A stretch of DNA of 64,000 bases from JAVJUS01 sp040220455 (GTDB taxonomy: Bacteria > Pseudomonadota > Alphaproteobacteria > DSM-16000 > Inquilinaceae), in contig JAVJUS010000142.1 in the NCBI GenBank assembly GCA_040220455.1, positions 87,594 to 151,593 on the forward strand, written 5' to 3'. Positions within the stretch are counted from its first letter, which is position 1. Each line of letters opens with the position of its first letter. Of the stretch, positions 34,514-42,879 are shown piece by piece. Below the pieces are notes generated by a model. It worked only from the letters and a program-made list of their open reading frames with translations. It ran no database searches and was not told the DNA's origin. The translations under genes were made by a program, and so were the position numbers.

Positions 34514-34787
34514 TTGTCGGATTTCGGCTTCGCCTCTGTCCGACCTACCGGCCGACCGTCGGACTGGCGGTAGGTCGGGAAGAGCGGAGCGAAACCCGAC
34601 GGGGGCGCCCCCTACCACGCCCGCGCGGCGGCGCGGTCGTCGTCGTCCAGATCGTAGGTCGGCTGAGCGAAGAGAACCCGACTGGCGCGGACCGCGCCGG
34701 CCGCCGGCGATGTCGGGCTCGCTGACGCTCGACCGACCTACGATCCGGGAGCGCCCCCGTAGGTCGCCCACCGCGAAGAATCCCGAC
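34514..34787. repeat. Cluster of GTAGGTCGG-family palindromic units
   Basis: At least five half-units occur in 274 bases: an inverted one ending CCGACCTACC (34514-34549), GGTAGGTCGGGAAGAGC (from 34569), GTAGGTCGGCTGAGCGAAGA (from 34654), an inverted one ending GCTCGACCGACCTAC (34711-34741), and GTAGGTCGCCCACCGC (from 34759). They match the family at 13916-14102. The cluster separates acoC from the convergent methyltransferase gene and includes a copy of that gene's 3' end. Confidence 0.85.
34612..34651 (-). pseudogene. Decayed duplicate of the 3' end of the FkbM methyltransferase gene
   Basis: Read on the minus strand, 34651-34612 encodes LDDDDRAAARAW followed by TAG, almost identical to the true C-terminus of the methyltransferase (LDDDDRAAAREW, TAG) that ends at 34800. 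The DNA similarity also extends a little beyond the stop codon into the adjoining repeat (CCCGACG). Only about 40 bases are duplicated and there is no start, so it is a gene fragment left by a local duplication involving the palindromic repeats. Confidence 0.75.
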
Positions 34788-34799
34788 GCGGCGGCGTCG

Positions 34800-35651
34800 C
34801 TACCACTCCCGCGCCGCCGCTCGGTCGTCGTCGTCGAGCGCGATCAGGGCCGGGTCGAGGCCCCAGCGGTCGCGCCACCAGGTCGCAAAGGCGGTGTCGG
34901 CGGCGCGCATGGGGCGCGGCAGCGCCTCCGCGACCTCCCACAGGCGCAGGCGGCGGCAGCGGTCCGGGTCGGCCGCGCGGTAGCGGCGGGAGAACCAGGC
35001 GTCGACCTCCACCACCTCGCCCTCGAACGGCCCGCGCGGCGCCAGGTGGCGCAGCACGAAGCCGTGGCGCGCCAGCCGGGCGAGGATGTCGCCCAGCAGC
35101 GCCTGGCCGGTGTAGAGCGGGCGCAGATGGGCCTCCAGCCGGATCGCGGTGACGGCCTCCAGCGCCCGCTCGGCGCCGGCCAGCGCCGCGTCGTCGGTGC
35201 CCTGGGTGTCGATCTTGAGGAAGTCGAAGGCGGGCACGCGCCCCTCGGCGACCAGGGCGTCGAGGGTGGTCAGGTGAACGATCCGCTCCCCCACCACGTC
35301 GAAGATGGCGCGCGCCGGGAAGCGGTCGATGACGGCCCGGTTCGGCGCCAGGACCGAGGAGCAGCCGGGCAGCCGCGTCTCGTACAGCGTCGCCGGGCCC
35401 GGCGCGGCGCCGACCGCCGCCGGCACGAGCAGGGCGCCGGGCCAGCGCTCGGCCAGGGTCTCCAGATGCCCGGCATCCGGGTCGAGCCCGACGCCCGTCA
35501 CCGTGCCGGCGCGCACGGCGTCCGACCAGCCCTCCGGAAAGCCACCGCGAACCCCGACATCGAGCAGGACCGGCCGGGCCGGCAGGGCGGCGGCCAGGCG
35601 GGCGATCGCCGCCGCCCGATCCTCGCCGTCGCGCCCCGGCGAGGCCGCCAC
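34800..35651 (-). CDS. FkbM-family SAM-dependent methyltransferase
   Basis: This 283-residue protein carries the FkbM fold: SAM-binding PVLLDVGVRGGFPEGW (about 27-42), GVGLDPDAGHLETLAE, and the FkbM signature FDFLKIDTQGTDDAALAGAE with an acidic metal or substrate loop. FkbM-family enzymes O-methylate sugars or other small molecules; many act on surface glycans. The start is GTG 35651, four bases after the upstream isomerase stop. It is the last gene of the five-gene unit that begins with the HAD-UbiA fusion, so methylation of a glycan residue is a reasonable guess. A fragment of its 3' end is duplicated downstream. Confidence 0.85.
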   Translation of the reverse strand: MAASPGRDGEDRAAAIARLAAALPARPVLLDVGVRGGFPEGWSDAVRAGTVTGVGLDPDAGHLETLAERWPGALLVPAAVGAAPGPATLYETRLPGCSSVLAPNRAVIDRFPARAIFDVVGERIVHLTTLDALVAEGRVPAFDFLKIDTQGTDDAALAGAERALEAVTAIRLEAHLRPLYTGQALLGDILARLARHGFVLRHLAPRGPFEGEVVEVDAWFSRRYRAADPDRCRRLRLWEVAEALPRPMRAADTAFATWWRDRWGLDPALIALDDDDRAAAREW

Positions 35652-35655
35652 GGCC

Positions 35656-36357
35656 TCAGCCCCGGGCCGCGGCCGCCGTCGCCGGCTCTCCGGGCTGGTA
35701 TTCCTGGACCAGCAGGCGGTGAGGCGCCTCGTCCTCCTCGATCCGGCCGAAGCGGCCCAGCTCCTCGTAGAAGATGTTGTCGTTGCGGTCGTCGTTGACG
35801 AGCGAGACCTCGCCGACCAGCACCTTGCCGCCCTCCGCCGTGAAGCCGTGGACGCAGCCGGGCTCCAGAGTGATCGACTCGCCCGGCTCCAGCACCAACG
35901 TGCCGCCCGCCTCGACCGTCCGCTCGACGCCGTCGCAGGCGACGGTGACGGGCGTGTCCGCCATCCGGCCGTCGGGCCCGGCGTTGCGCAGGGTCAGCAC
36001 CAGGCGGCCGCCGCCGCGGTTGATGATGTCCTCGGTCTTCACGATGTGGCTGTGCATCGGGCAGTGCTGGCCCGGCACGGCCATGATCGCCTTCTCGCAG
36101 TAAAGCATGCCGTGCCCGGCCGACAGGGCGTCCGGCGTGCCGTTGCGCAGGGTGAACAGCAGGATCCCGCGCTCGGAAAAGCGGCCGAGGCCGAAATCGG
36201 TGACGTCCCAGCCGAGCCCGCGCGTCGCCGGGGTCGCCGCCGCCTCGCCCCGCCAGTCCTCCGGCGACCAGCGCGCGAAGGGCGGCAGGTGAAAGTTCTG
36301 CGCAGCGAAGAAGTCCTCGGCCTCGCGGATGGCGGCGTTGATTTCCGATCGCTTCAT
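35656..36357 (-). CDS. D-lyxose / D-mannose isomerase family protein (cupin)
   Basis: This 233-residue protein matches the D-lyxose ketol-isomerase family from its first residues (MKRSEINAAIREAEDFFAAQ, FHLPPFARWSPEDW, GLGWDVTDFGLGRFSERGIL). The cupin metal ligands appear in QHCPMHSHIVKTEDIINRGGG (His, His, Glu) and EPGCVHGFTAEGG (His). Known members interconvert D-lyxose and D-xylulose and also D-mannose and D-fructose, with Mn2+. It lies 57 bases downstream of the DprE2-like gene and 4 bases before the FkbM gene, so it may feed a sugar into glycan synthesis rather than catabolism; that is inference. Confidence 0.88.
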   Translation of the reverse strand: MKRSEINAAIREAEDFFAAQNFHLPPFARWSPEDWRGEAAATPATRGLGWDVTDFGLGRFSERGILLFTLRNGTPDALSAGHGMLYCEKAIMAVPGQHCPMHSHIVKTEDIINRGGGRLVLTLRNAGPDGRMADTPVTVACDGVERTVEAGGTLVLEPGESITLEPGCVHGFTAEGGKVLVGEVSLVNDDRNDNIFYEELGRFGRIEEDEAPHRLLVQEYQPGEPATAAAARG

Positions 36358-36414
36358 GGCGTCGTCTCCCCCTAGATTGTCGCTTCTTGTCGCCGGCGGT
36401 GAGCACCGACGGCC

Positions 36415-37185
36415 TTACAGGCCCGTGCGGTGCATCACGAACCGTGGCACCAGCCGGATCACCAGCATGATCCAGCGCCAGAACCAGGGTGTATAGACCA
36501 CCGCGCGGCCACGCTCCATCGCCCGGTCGATGTCGCGGGCGACGCGCGCCGGCGTCGCCCAGAGCGGGCCGCCCCGGTCGAAGGTCGCGGTCATCGGCGT
36601 GTCGACGAAGCCCGGCCGGATGTCGACCACCGCCACGCCCTTGCCGACCAGCCGGTGGCGCAGGCCGTCGAGGAAGGTCTGCAGCCCGCCCTTGGCGGCG
36701 CCATAGACATAGTTGCTCTGCCGGCCGCGATCGCCGGCGACCGAGGTGATCACCGCGATCGTGCCCCGGCCCGCCGCCTCCATCCGCTCGGCGAGCGCCG
36801 TGACCAGGCGCACCGGCGCGACGAAGTTGGTCGTCATCGCCGCCGCCGCGGCCTCGCCGTCGTGGTGCGCGCGCTCGGGATCGGGCAGCGTCCCGAAGGC
36901 GAGCAGAACCGCGTCGGGCGTGCCGACCGCCGCCTCGATCGCGTCGAGCAGGCCGGCCTCGGCCGCCGCATCGTCGAAGTCGATCCGGTGCGTGGACACC
37001 GCCGCGGCGCCGCGCGCGGTCGCGTCGGCGGCCACGGCCGCCAGCTTGGCCTCGTCCCGCGCGGCCAGCACCAGCCGCCAGCCCCGCGCCGCGTGACGGC
37101 GGGCCACGGCCTCCGCGATCGCCGAGGTCGCGCCCAGCACGACGAGCGAGGGCGGTCGCCGCTCGGCCGACTCGTTCACGCTCAT
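36415..37185 (-). CDS. DprE2-like SDR reductase (polyprenylphosphoryl-2-ketoribose reductase family)
   Basis: This 256-residue short-chain dehydrogenase has an NAD(P) loop in SLVVLGATSAIAEAVARRHA, the Asn-containing FGTLPD segment, catalytic Ser/Tyr/Lys in ITSVAGDRGRQSNYVYGAAK, and a C-terminal hydrophobic tail (FWRWIMLVIRLVPRFVMH). The GATS.IA motif, the GDRGRQSNYVYGAAKGGL stretch and the membrane-binding tail are characteristic of DprE2, which reduces the 2-keto-ribose intermediate to arabinose on the lipid carrier. It overlaps the DprE1-like gene as ATGA, as expected for two enzymes acting as a pair. Confidence 0.85.
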   Translation of the reverse strand: MSVNESAERRPPSLVVLGATSAIAEAVARRHAARGWRLVLAARDEAKLAAVAADATARGAAAVSTHRIDFDDAAAEAGLLDAIEAAVGTPDAVLLAFGTLPDPERAHHDGEAAAAAMTTNFVAPVRLVTALAERMEAAGRGTIAVITSVAGDRGRQSNYVYGAAKGGLQTFLDGLRHRLVGKGVAVVDIRPGFVDTPMTATFDRGGPLWATPARVARDIDRAMERGRAVVYTPWFWRWIMLVIRLVPRFVMHRTGL

Positions 37186-38573
37186 GCCGACCCCGCCCCG
37201 CCGGTCACCCGGCGCCAGAAATCCGAGGAGAAGCCCGGGTCGACATGGGCCGCGAAGGCCTCCCACTCCGGGAAGAAGCGCCGGAAGGCATCCGCCGCGA
37301 CCCGGCCGTCCTTGGCCGGGTAGATGCGCCCGCCCGCCTCGACCACCACCGCGTCGAGCCGGTCGAGCAGCGCGCGCGTCGCCGCGCCCCTGTTCGGGAA
37401 GTCGAGCGCGAGCGTCGTGCCCGGGCGGGCGAAGGACATCAGGCCCGGCGCCGGGCGGTCGCCGAAGGTCTTGAGCACGGCGAGGAAGGAGCCCTGCCGG
37501 GCCCGCGCCACCTCGTCGAGCAGGGCGCGCAGCGCGGCCGGCGCCTCGGCCGGCGGCACGACGCACTGGTACTGGAAGAACCCCGCCTTGCCGTAGAGCC
37601 GGTTCCACCCGCCGATGCCGTCGAGCGGGAAGAACACCGGGTCGTAGGGCCGCACCCGCCGGACCGAGCGGCGGCCCATCAGCCGGCGCGCGTAGGCGGC
37701 GTTGAAGGCGGCCAGGGTCACGCGGTTGAGCGGGGAGACCGGCGGCGTCACCGGCACGGCCAGCTTCGGCTCGCCGAGGCGCGCCGCGCTCTCGGGCAGC
37801 GGGCCGTGGGCGATCGGCCGGGCCCGGGTGAACACGCCCCGCCCGAGCCGCCGGCCGCGCGCCAGGCAGTCGACCCAGGCGACGGTATAGGGCCAGGCGG
37901 CCTTGGATTCCGCGTCGAGGGCGTAGAAGGCGTCGAGGTCGTCCATCCGGATATCCTCGACATCGAGCAGCAGACCCGGCACCCGGGCGAGCTGCAGCGT
38001 CGCGCGGACGATCAGCCCGGTCAGCCCCATCCCGCCGATCGTGGCCCGGAACAGCCGGGCGTTCTCCCGGGGCGAGCAGGTCAGCGTCTCCCCGCTCGAG
38101 CGCACCAGGTCGAGCGCCAGCACATGGTCGCCGAAGCTGCCGGCGTCGTGGTGGTTCTTGCCGTGGACATCGTTGGCGATCGCGCCGCCGACGGTGACGA
38201 ACTTGGTCCCCGGCAGGACCGGCGGGAACCACCAGCCGCCGCCCTCGGCCGGCCGGACCAGGTCGGCCAGGATGTCGCGCAGGATCAGGCCCGCCTCGCA
38301 GGTCAGCCGCCCGGTCGCCGGGTCGAAGGCGACGACGCGGTCGAGCCCGCTCATGTCGATCAGGGTGCCGCCGTCGTTCAGACAGACATCGCCGTAGGAC
38401 CGGCCCCGGCCGTAGGCGAGGCGCGCGACGCCGTTCGGCGCGTCGCCGCCCGCGCGCGCCGCCTCCTCGGCGAAGCGCGGACGCACGACCCGGTGGCGCG
38501 AGCGGTGGACCCGGCCCCAGGCCAGGTAGCCCGGATCGGCGCCGGGCGGCGGCACGGGCGCCTCCTCTACCAT
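37182..38573 (-). CDS. DprE1-like FAD-dependent oxidase (polyprenylphosphoryl-ribose 2'-epimerase subunit)
   Basis: This 463-residue flavoprotein has an N-terminal FAD-binding domain with AYGRGRSYGDVCLNDGG, PPVLPGTKFVTVGGAIANDV and HGKNHHDAGSFGDHVLALDL, the last being a close match to the hallmark of DprE1, and a C-terminal arabinolactone-oxidase-like domain (YDPVFFPLDGIGGWNRLYGK, AVLKTFGDRPAPGLMSF, GGRIYPAKDGRVAADAF). DprE1 oxidises decaprenylphosphoryl-ribose to the 2-keto form. At the place where the mycobacterial enzyme has the benzothiazinone-reactive cysteine (before VDF) this protein reads TLALDF, that is Ala. ATG 38573 overlaps the HAD-UbiA stop by 7 bases. Confidence 0.86.
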   Translation of the reverse strand: MVEEAPVPPPGADPGYLAWGRVHRSRHRVVRPRFAEEAARAGGDAPNGVARLAYGRGRSYGDVCLNDGGTLIDMSGLDRVVAFDPATGRLTCEAGLILRDILADLVRPAEGGGWWFPPVLPGTKFVTVGGAIANDVHGKNHHDAGSFGDHVLALDLVRSSGETLTCSPRENARLFRATIGGMGLTGLIVRATLQLARVPGLLLDVEDIRMDDLDAFYALDAESKAAWPYTVAWVDCLARGRRLGRGVFTRARPIAHGPLPESAARLGEPKLAVPVTPPVSPLNRVTLAAFNAAYARRLMGRRSVRRVRPYDPVFFPLDGIGGWNRLYGKAGFFQYQCVVPPAEAPAALRALLDEVARARQGSFLAVLKTFGDRPAPGLMSFARPGTTLALDFPNRGAATRALLDRLDAVVVEAGGRIYPAKDGRVAADAFRRFFPEWEAFAAHVDPGFSSDFWRRVTGGAGSA

Positions 38574-40042
38574 GCCGCCGCCACCAGCAGCAGGACGCCG
38601 AGGCCCATGGCGAGCGAGGGCACGTCGCGGATGGCGAAGGCGATGGGGTCGTCGCGCATCTCCCCCCGGCCGGTCAGCAGCCAGACGCGCTGCTGCCAGA
38701 CCAGCAGGATGGGCACGATGAACCACAGGAAGGTCGGCTGGCCATAGATCTCCCCGGGGAACTTCTCGTTGATCAGGTAGATGACGAAGACCAGCATCGC
38801 ACCGACCCCGGCGGCCTGGCCGGCGGCGGCGACCATCGGCATGTCGGCGACCCGGTAGCCCCGGTCCGCCACCCGGTCGGCGCCGCGCCGGCGCTCCATG
38901 TCGAGCTCGGTGTAGCGCTTGACGTTGGCGAGGCCCAGGAAGAAGAACATCGCGAAGGTCAGGAACCAGAACGACACCGGCTGCGGGCCGAAGCTCATCC
39001 CCGCCAGGATGCGGATCGTGAAGAGCCCGGCCAGCGCCACCACGTCGACCGGCGGCACCCGCTTGAGGCCCAGCGAATAGGTCAGGCTCAGCACCACGTA
39101 GCCGGCCAGCGCCTCGGCGAAGAGCCCGGGCAGCGTCGCCGTCAGGGCGAGCGCGAGAGCCACCGGCACGGCGACGGCGACCAGCCCGACGGGCACCGAC
39201 AGGCGGCCCGAGGCGAAGGGCCGGCGCCGCTTGGTCGGGTGGCGGCGATCGGCCTCGATGTCGAGCAGGTCGTTGACCAGATAGGTTGCCGAGGCGATCG
39301 CGCCGAAGGCGAGGAAGCCGCGCAGCGCCGCCCAGGCGTCGCCGGCCGTGATCTCGTGGCCGGCGAGCACCAGCGGCGCGAAGACGAGCGTGTTCTTCGA
39401 CCACTGGTGCAGGCGCAGGGCCTTGATCCAGTCGCGCACGCCCATCGGGCGGACCTCGAAGACCGCCTCGACCGGTACGGCCCCCGGCAGGCCGCGGCTC
39501 AGCCGTTCCGGCCGGCCGGCCAGCACCGCCCCGTCGGCACCGGCGAAGACCGGCCGGTCGGCGCGTGGATCATTGCCCGCGTAGACGAAGCCGTCCGGGT
39601 AGTCCGCGCGCATCGCCGCCAGCTTGTTGCGCCCGGACAGGTTGGTCCGCCCGTCGCTGCCATGGGCGGCGTCGAACAGCCCGAGATGGGCGGCGATCGC
39701 GTCGACGACGCGCTGGTCGGAGGCGGAATAGAGCGCCACCGTCCTCCCGCGCGCCTTCTCCGCGCGGAGATAGGCGAGCAGCGGGGCGTTGTAGGGCAGC
39801 AGCGCCGGATCGGGCGTGGCCCGCGCCGCCACCCGGCGCTTGAACGAGGCGCGGCCCGCCAGGAGCCAGAGGGCGAGCGTCACGATCGCCCAGGGCCGCC
39901 GGCGCAGGACGAGGAGAATGCTCTCCATCATCGTGTCGCTGAGCACGAGCGTGCCGTCGAGATCGACGCACAGCGCCATGTGCCGCGTCGTGCGGTCGGG
40001 CGCGGCGGCGGCGCCGGCGGGTTCGGGGGCCGAGAGGCTCAT
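38567..40042 (-). CDS. HAD phosphatase - UbiA prenyltransferase fusion (DPPR synthase-like)
   Basis: This 491-residue fusion has an N-terminal HAD domain (about 20-210) with nucleophile motif ALCVDLDGTLVLSD, the SASDQRV loop and FVYAGNDPRADRPVF, and a C-terminal polytopic UbiA domain (about 225-491). UbiA's first Asp motif is YLVNDLLDIEADRRHPTKRR (NDxxDxxxD form) and the second lies around YTELDMERRRGAD. In mycobacteria, separate proteins transfer phosphoribose from PRPP to polyprenyl phosphate (UbiA family) and remove the 5-phosphate; here both would be in one chain. Adjacent DprE1- and DprE2-like genes strongly support this role. ATG 40042 is the start; the upstream extension is rejected. 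Confidence 0.87.
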   Translation of the reverse strand: MSLSAPEPAGAAAAPDRTTRHMALCVDLDGTLVLSDTMMESILLVLRRRPWAIVTLALWLLAGRASFKRRVAARATPDPALLPYNAPLLAYLRAEKARGRTVALYSASDQRVVDAIAAHLGLFDAAHGSDGRTNLSGRNKLAAMRADYPDGFVYAGNDPRADRPVFAGADGAVLAGRPERLSRGLPGAVPVEAVFEVRPMGVRDWIKALRLHQWSKNTLVFAPLVLAGHEITAGDAWAALRGFLAFGAIASATYLVNDLLDIEADRRHPTKRRRPFASGRLSVPVGLVAVAVPVALALALTATLPGLFAEALAGYVVLSLTYSLGLKRVPPVDVVALAGLFTIRILAGMSFGPQPVSFWFLTFAMFFFLGLANVKRYTELDMERRRGADRVADRGYRVADMPMVAAAGQAAGVGAMLVFVIYLINEKFPGEIYGQPTFLWFIVPILLVWQQRVWLLTGRGEMRDDPIAFAIRDVPSLAMGLGVLLLVAAAW

Positions 40043-40602
40043 CGAGGGCTCACCTGTCGATCGGCCGCCATGGCCGGCCCGCCCGCGGTCGACCGCGGAA
40101 GTCGACGTCACCGGTTCCGCCGACGGTCGAAAAGATCCCGAGCGCGACAATTTGGTGACGGCAAAGCCGCACGGTCGGCAATTCGAGTTCCGTATCAAGG
40201 CGTCGGGGAAGGGTCAAGGCAGGGATCCGGGCGATCGTCGCCACGAAATCGGTAGCGATGCGGAGTCGCGCGCGCATGATGCGGTGCGAAAGGTGAAAAT
40301 TCGTGATAAAAGTAATTTGTGTCGGGGCCTTCCGCCCGCACCGCCGCCAGGATCCGGGCGCGACGCCTGCCGACCCGGCCCAACCGCTTGAACCGGCCGG
40401 AGGATCGGGCGGTCGTTCATCAGGGGGATAACCCCAAAGTGCGGGTCCGCCGCGGGGGCGGCTTTGCTACCCTTCGGTCTTCGTCGAGACACGATGGTTC
40501 CGCCCCCTGTCGCCCGCCCGCCGGCGGGTGGCGCGCGGCGGGACGATCGGGTCCGGCGGGACGGTACGAAACCTTCCCCGCGATCACGCAAGCGTTCACA
40601 CC
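40043..40602. promoter_or_regulatory. Large divergent intergenic region between the D-Araf-type operon and wzc
   Basis: At 560 bases this is the largest gene-free stretch in the window. It must drive the minus-strand HAD-UbiA operon and the plus-strand exopolysaccharide operon. It contains an AT-richer island at 40287-40322 (GTGAAAATTCGTGATAAAAG then TAATTTGTG), a likely control segment, flanked by GC-rich DNA. Several short open frames exist but none has a convincing start signal or composition. No palindromic repeat of the other families is present. Confidence 0.5.
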
Positions 40603-42879
40603 ATGCCGCTCGATCTCTCCACGCTCGCCGATCAGACCGCCCGCGGCTCGTCCCGCGCCCGAACGGCGGCCCAGGCCGAGCCCGTCGGCGTGCGCGACGT
40701 GTTTCGCGTCGTGCGCAAGCGCAAATGGTGGCTGATCGTGCCAACACTCGTGGTGGCGCTGATCACGCTGGCCGTCATGGAGCGGATGGACACGGTCTAT
40801 ACGGCCGACGCCCTTCTGGTCGTCAACGATCGGGCTCAGAACGAGGTCGATCTCCAGGGGGTGCTCAACGAGCGGCCCGACGACCGCGCGATCCTGAGCG
40901 AGCTCGACGTCATGACCTCGCGCTCGGTCGCCGACCGGGTCGTCGAAAACCTGGGCCTGATGCGCGACGCGGCGTTCAACCCGGCGCTGCGCCCGGCGGA
41001 GCCGGGCATGCTGGAGGCGGCCTTCGGCCACCTCGGCGCCACCCTCGGCCATGTGCCGCTGATCGGCGAGGCGCTGGCGCTGGCCACTCCGCCGCCCACG
41101 CCGGACCCGGCGGAGTCGATCTCGCCGCGTCGCCAGCGCGAGGCCGTGCTGAACAAGCTGACCGGCAATCTCGACGTCACCCTGCGCGACGACTCCAACA
41201 CGGTGGTCGTCGCCTTCACCACGACCGATCCGGACCGGGCGGCCCAGGTCGTCAACTCGGTGATCGACACCTATCTGGCCCTGCAGGTCGACGCCAAGCG
41301 AGACGCCAGCGCGCGCGCGACCGCCTGGGTCCAGGAGCGCCTGGCCGAGCTGCGCAACGACGTCAGCGAGGCGGAGACGGCGCTGATCATGCGCCAGCAG
41401 CTCCACCGCCTGCCGGGCCCGGATGTCCGCACCACGGCCCAGCAGCGCGTCGACCAGCTCAGCCTGCGCCTGTCCGACGCGCAGAGCCAGAGGGCCGCGA
41501 TCGAAGCCCAGCTCAGCCGCGTGCGCGAGGTCGGCAACACCGGCGGCGGCTTCCGCGGCACGGTCGACAACGAGGTCGTCCAGTCGCTCAAGATCGAGGA
41601 GGCGCGGCTCGCCGGCCAGGTCGCCAACCTGTCCCAGATCTACGGCACCGACCATCCGGAGCTGACCAACGTCCGCGCCGAGCTGGCCTCGGTGCGCTCC
41701 GAGGTCGCCGCCGAGATCCAGCGCATGAGCGGGGACCTGGAGAGCGAGCTCGTCGTCGCCGAGCGCGAGGTCCAGGCCATCGCCCGCGAGCTGGCCGAAG
41801 CCGAGGAGCGGGCGCGCGAGACCAATATCGCCCAGTCGGAGATGGAGCAGCTCCGCCTCCAGGCCCAGCAGGCGCGCGAGTCCCTGGCGGCGTTCGAGAA
41901 CCGCTACGAGGAGATCGCCAACAGCGCCCAGCTCCAGATCCCCGACGCCCGGGTGATCACCCCGGCCGAGCCGCCGGTCAACCCGTCGAACCCGTCGACC
42001 AAGACGGTCCTGGCGCTGGCCATCGGCGCCGCGCTGATCGTCGGCGGGATGGGCGCCACGATGGCCGAGATGCTCGACAATCGGCTGCACAGCGTGAGCC
42101 AGGCAGAAGCGGCGTTGGGTCTGCCGGTCATGGGGATCCTGCCGGAGATGCGCCGCCTGCGCTGGATCACGCCGAACCCGGTCAAGACGATCCTCAGGCA
42201 ACCGGACTCGCACTTCTCCGAGTGCGTCCGGCGGATCGGCACCAACCTACTGCTCGGCTCCAAGGACGGCCACCGCAAGATCATCGTCGTCGCCTCCTGC
42301 CAGCCGGGCGAGGCGAAGTCGGTGACGTCCGCGGCACTCGCGCTGACCTGGGCGCGGGCGGGCAAGCGCACGCTGCTGATCGAGGCGGACATGCGCCGGC
42401 CGACCCAGACCAAGGTGCTGGGCCTGCGCCTGGACGGCGAGACGACGCTGAGCTCGCTGCTCGGCGACACCCGGCGCACGCCGGACCGGATCGCAGTGCA
42501 CGAGGCCTCGGGCCTGCACGTCATCCCGGCCGGCCGGCCGGTCGCCGACGCGGGCGACCTGCTCAGCACGTCGCGCTTCTCCCGGCTGGTCGAGACGCTG
42601 GCGCCCTACTACGACCAGATCGTCATCGACACGCCGCCGGTGCTGGCGGTCAGCGACACGGCGATGATCGCGCCGCACGGCGACGCCACCCTGTTCGTCG
42701 CGCGCTGGAACAAGACCTCGATCCCCGTGGCCGAGACAGGGCTGGACCAGCTCCGCGACTTCGGCATCCCGGTCGCCGGCATGGTGGTCAGCCGGGTCGA
42801 CATGCGCCGCTACGCGGTCATGCGCTACGACGACCTGGGCACCGGGCTGAAGGCGTACCGGTACTATCATGCGCGATAG
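40603..42879 (+). CDS. Wzc-type polysaccharide co-polymerase / tyrosine autokinase
   Basis: This 758-residue inner-membrane protein controls chain length and export of Wzy-dependent polysaccharide. An N-terminal Wzz domain has a first helix (about 46-64, WWLIVPTLVVALITLAVM), a long periplasmic coiled-coil region (about 230-430), the proline-rich PAEPPVNPSNPSTK motif and a second helix (about 467-488). The cytoplasmic BY-kinase domain carries Walker A variant QPGEAKS (569-573, Ala in place of the usual second Gly), Walker A' EADMRRPTQ and Walker B IVIDTPP with Asp676. The C-terminal tail has clustered tyrosines (RRYAVMRYDD, KAYRYYHAR) for autophosphorylation. It opens the plus-strand EPS operon; ATG 40603 gives a normal N-terminus. 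Confidence 0.92.
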   Translation: MPLDLSTLADQTARGSSRARTAAQAEPVGVRDVFRVVRKRKWWLIVPTLVVALITLAVMERMDTVYTADALLVVNDRAQNEVDLQGVLNERPDDRAILSELDVMTSRSVADRVVENLGLMRDAAFNPALRPAEPGMLEAAFGHLGATLGHVPLIGEALALATPPPTPDPAESISPRRQREAVLNKLTGNLDVTLRDDSNTVVVAFTTTDPDRAAQVVNSVIDTYLALQVDAKRDASARATAWVQERLAELRNDVSEAETALIMRQQLHRLPGPDVRTTAQQRVDQLSLRLSDAQSQRAAIEAQLSRVREVGNTGGGFRGTVDNEVVQSLKIEEARLAGQVANLSQIYGTDHPELTNVRAELASVRSEVAAEIQRMSGDLESELVVAEREVQAIARELAEAEERARETNIAQSEMEQLRLQAQQARESLAAFENRYEEIANSAQLQIPDARVITPAEPPVNPSNPSTKTVLALAIGAALIVGGMGATMAEMLDNRLHSVSQAEAALGLPVMGILPEMRRLRWITPNPVKTILRQPDSHFSECVRRIGTNLLLGSKDGHRKIIVVASCQPGEAKSVTSAALALTWARAGKRTLLIEADMRRPTQTKVLGLRLDGETTLSSLLGDTRRTPDRIAVHEASGLHVIPAGRPVADAGDLLSTSRFSRLVETLAPYYDQIVIDTPPVLAVSDTAMIAPHGDATLFVARWNKTSIPVAETGLDQLRDFGIPVAGMVVSRVDMRRYAVMRYDDLGTGLKAYRYYHAR

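Noticed and set aside
40195..40383. Short open frames in the 560-base region upstream of wzc.
   Set aside because: None has a Shine-Dalgarno or consistent codon bias, and they overlap one another on both strands.
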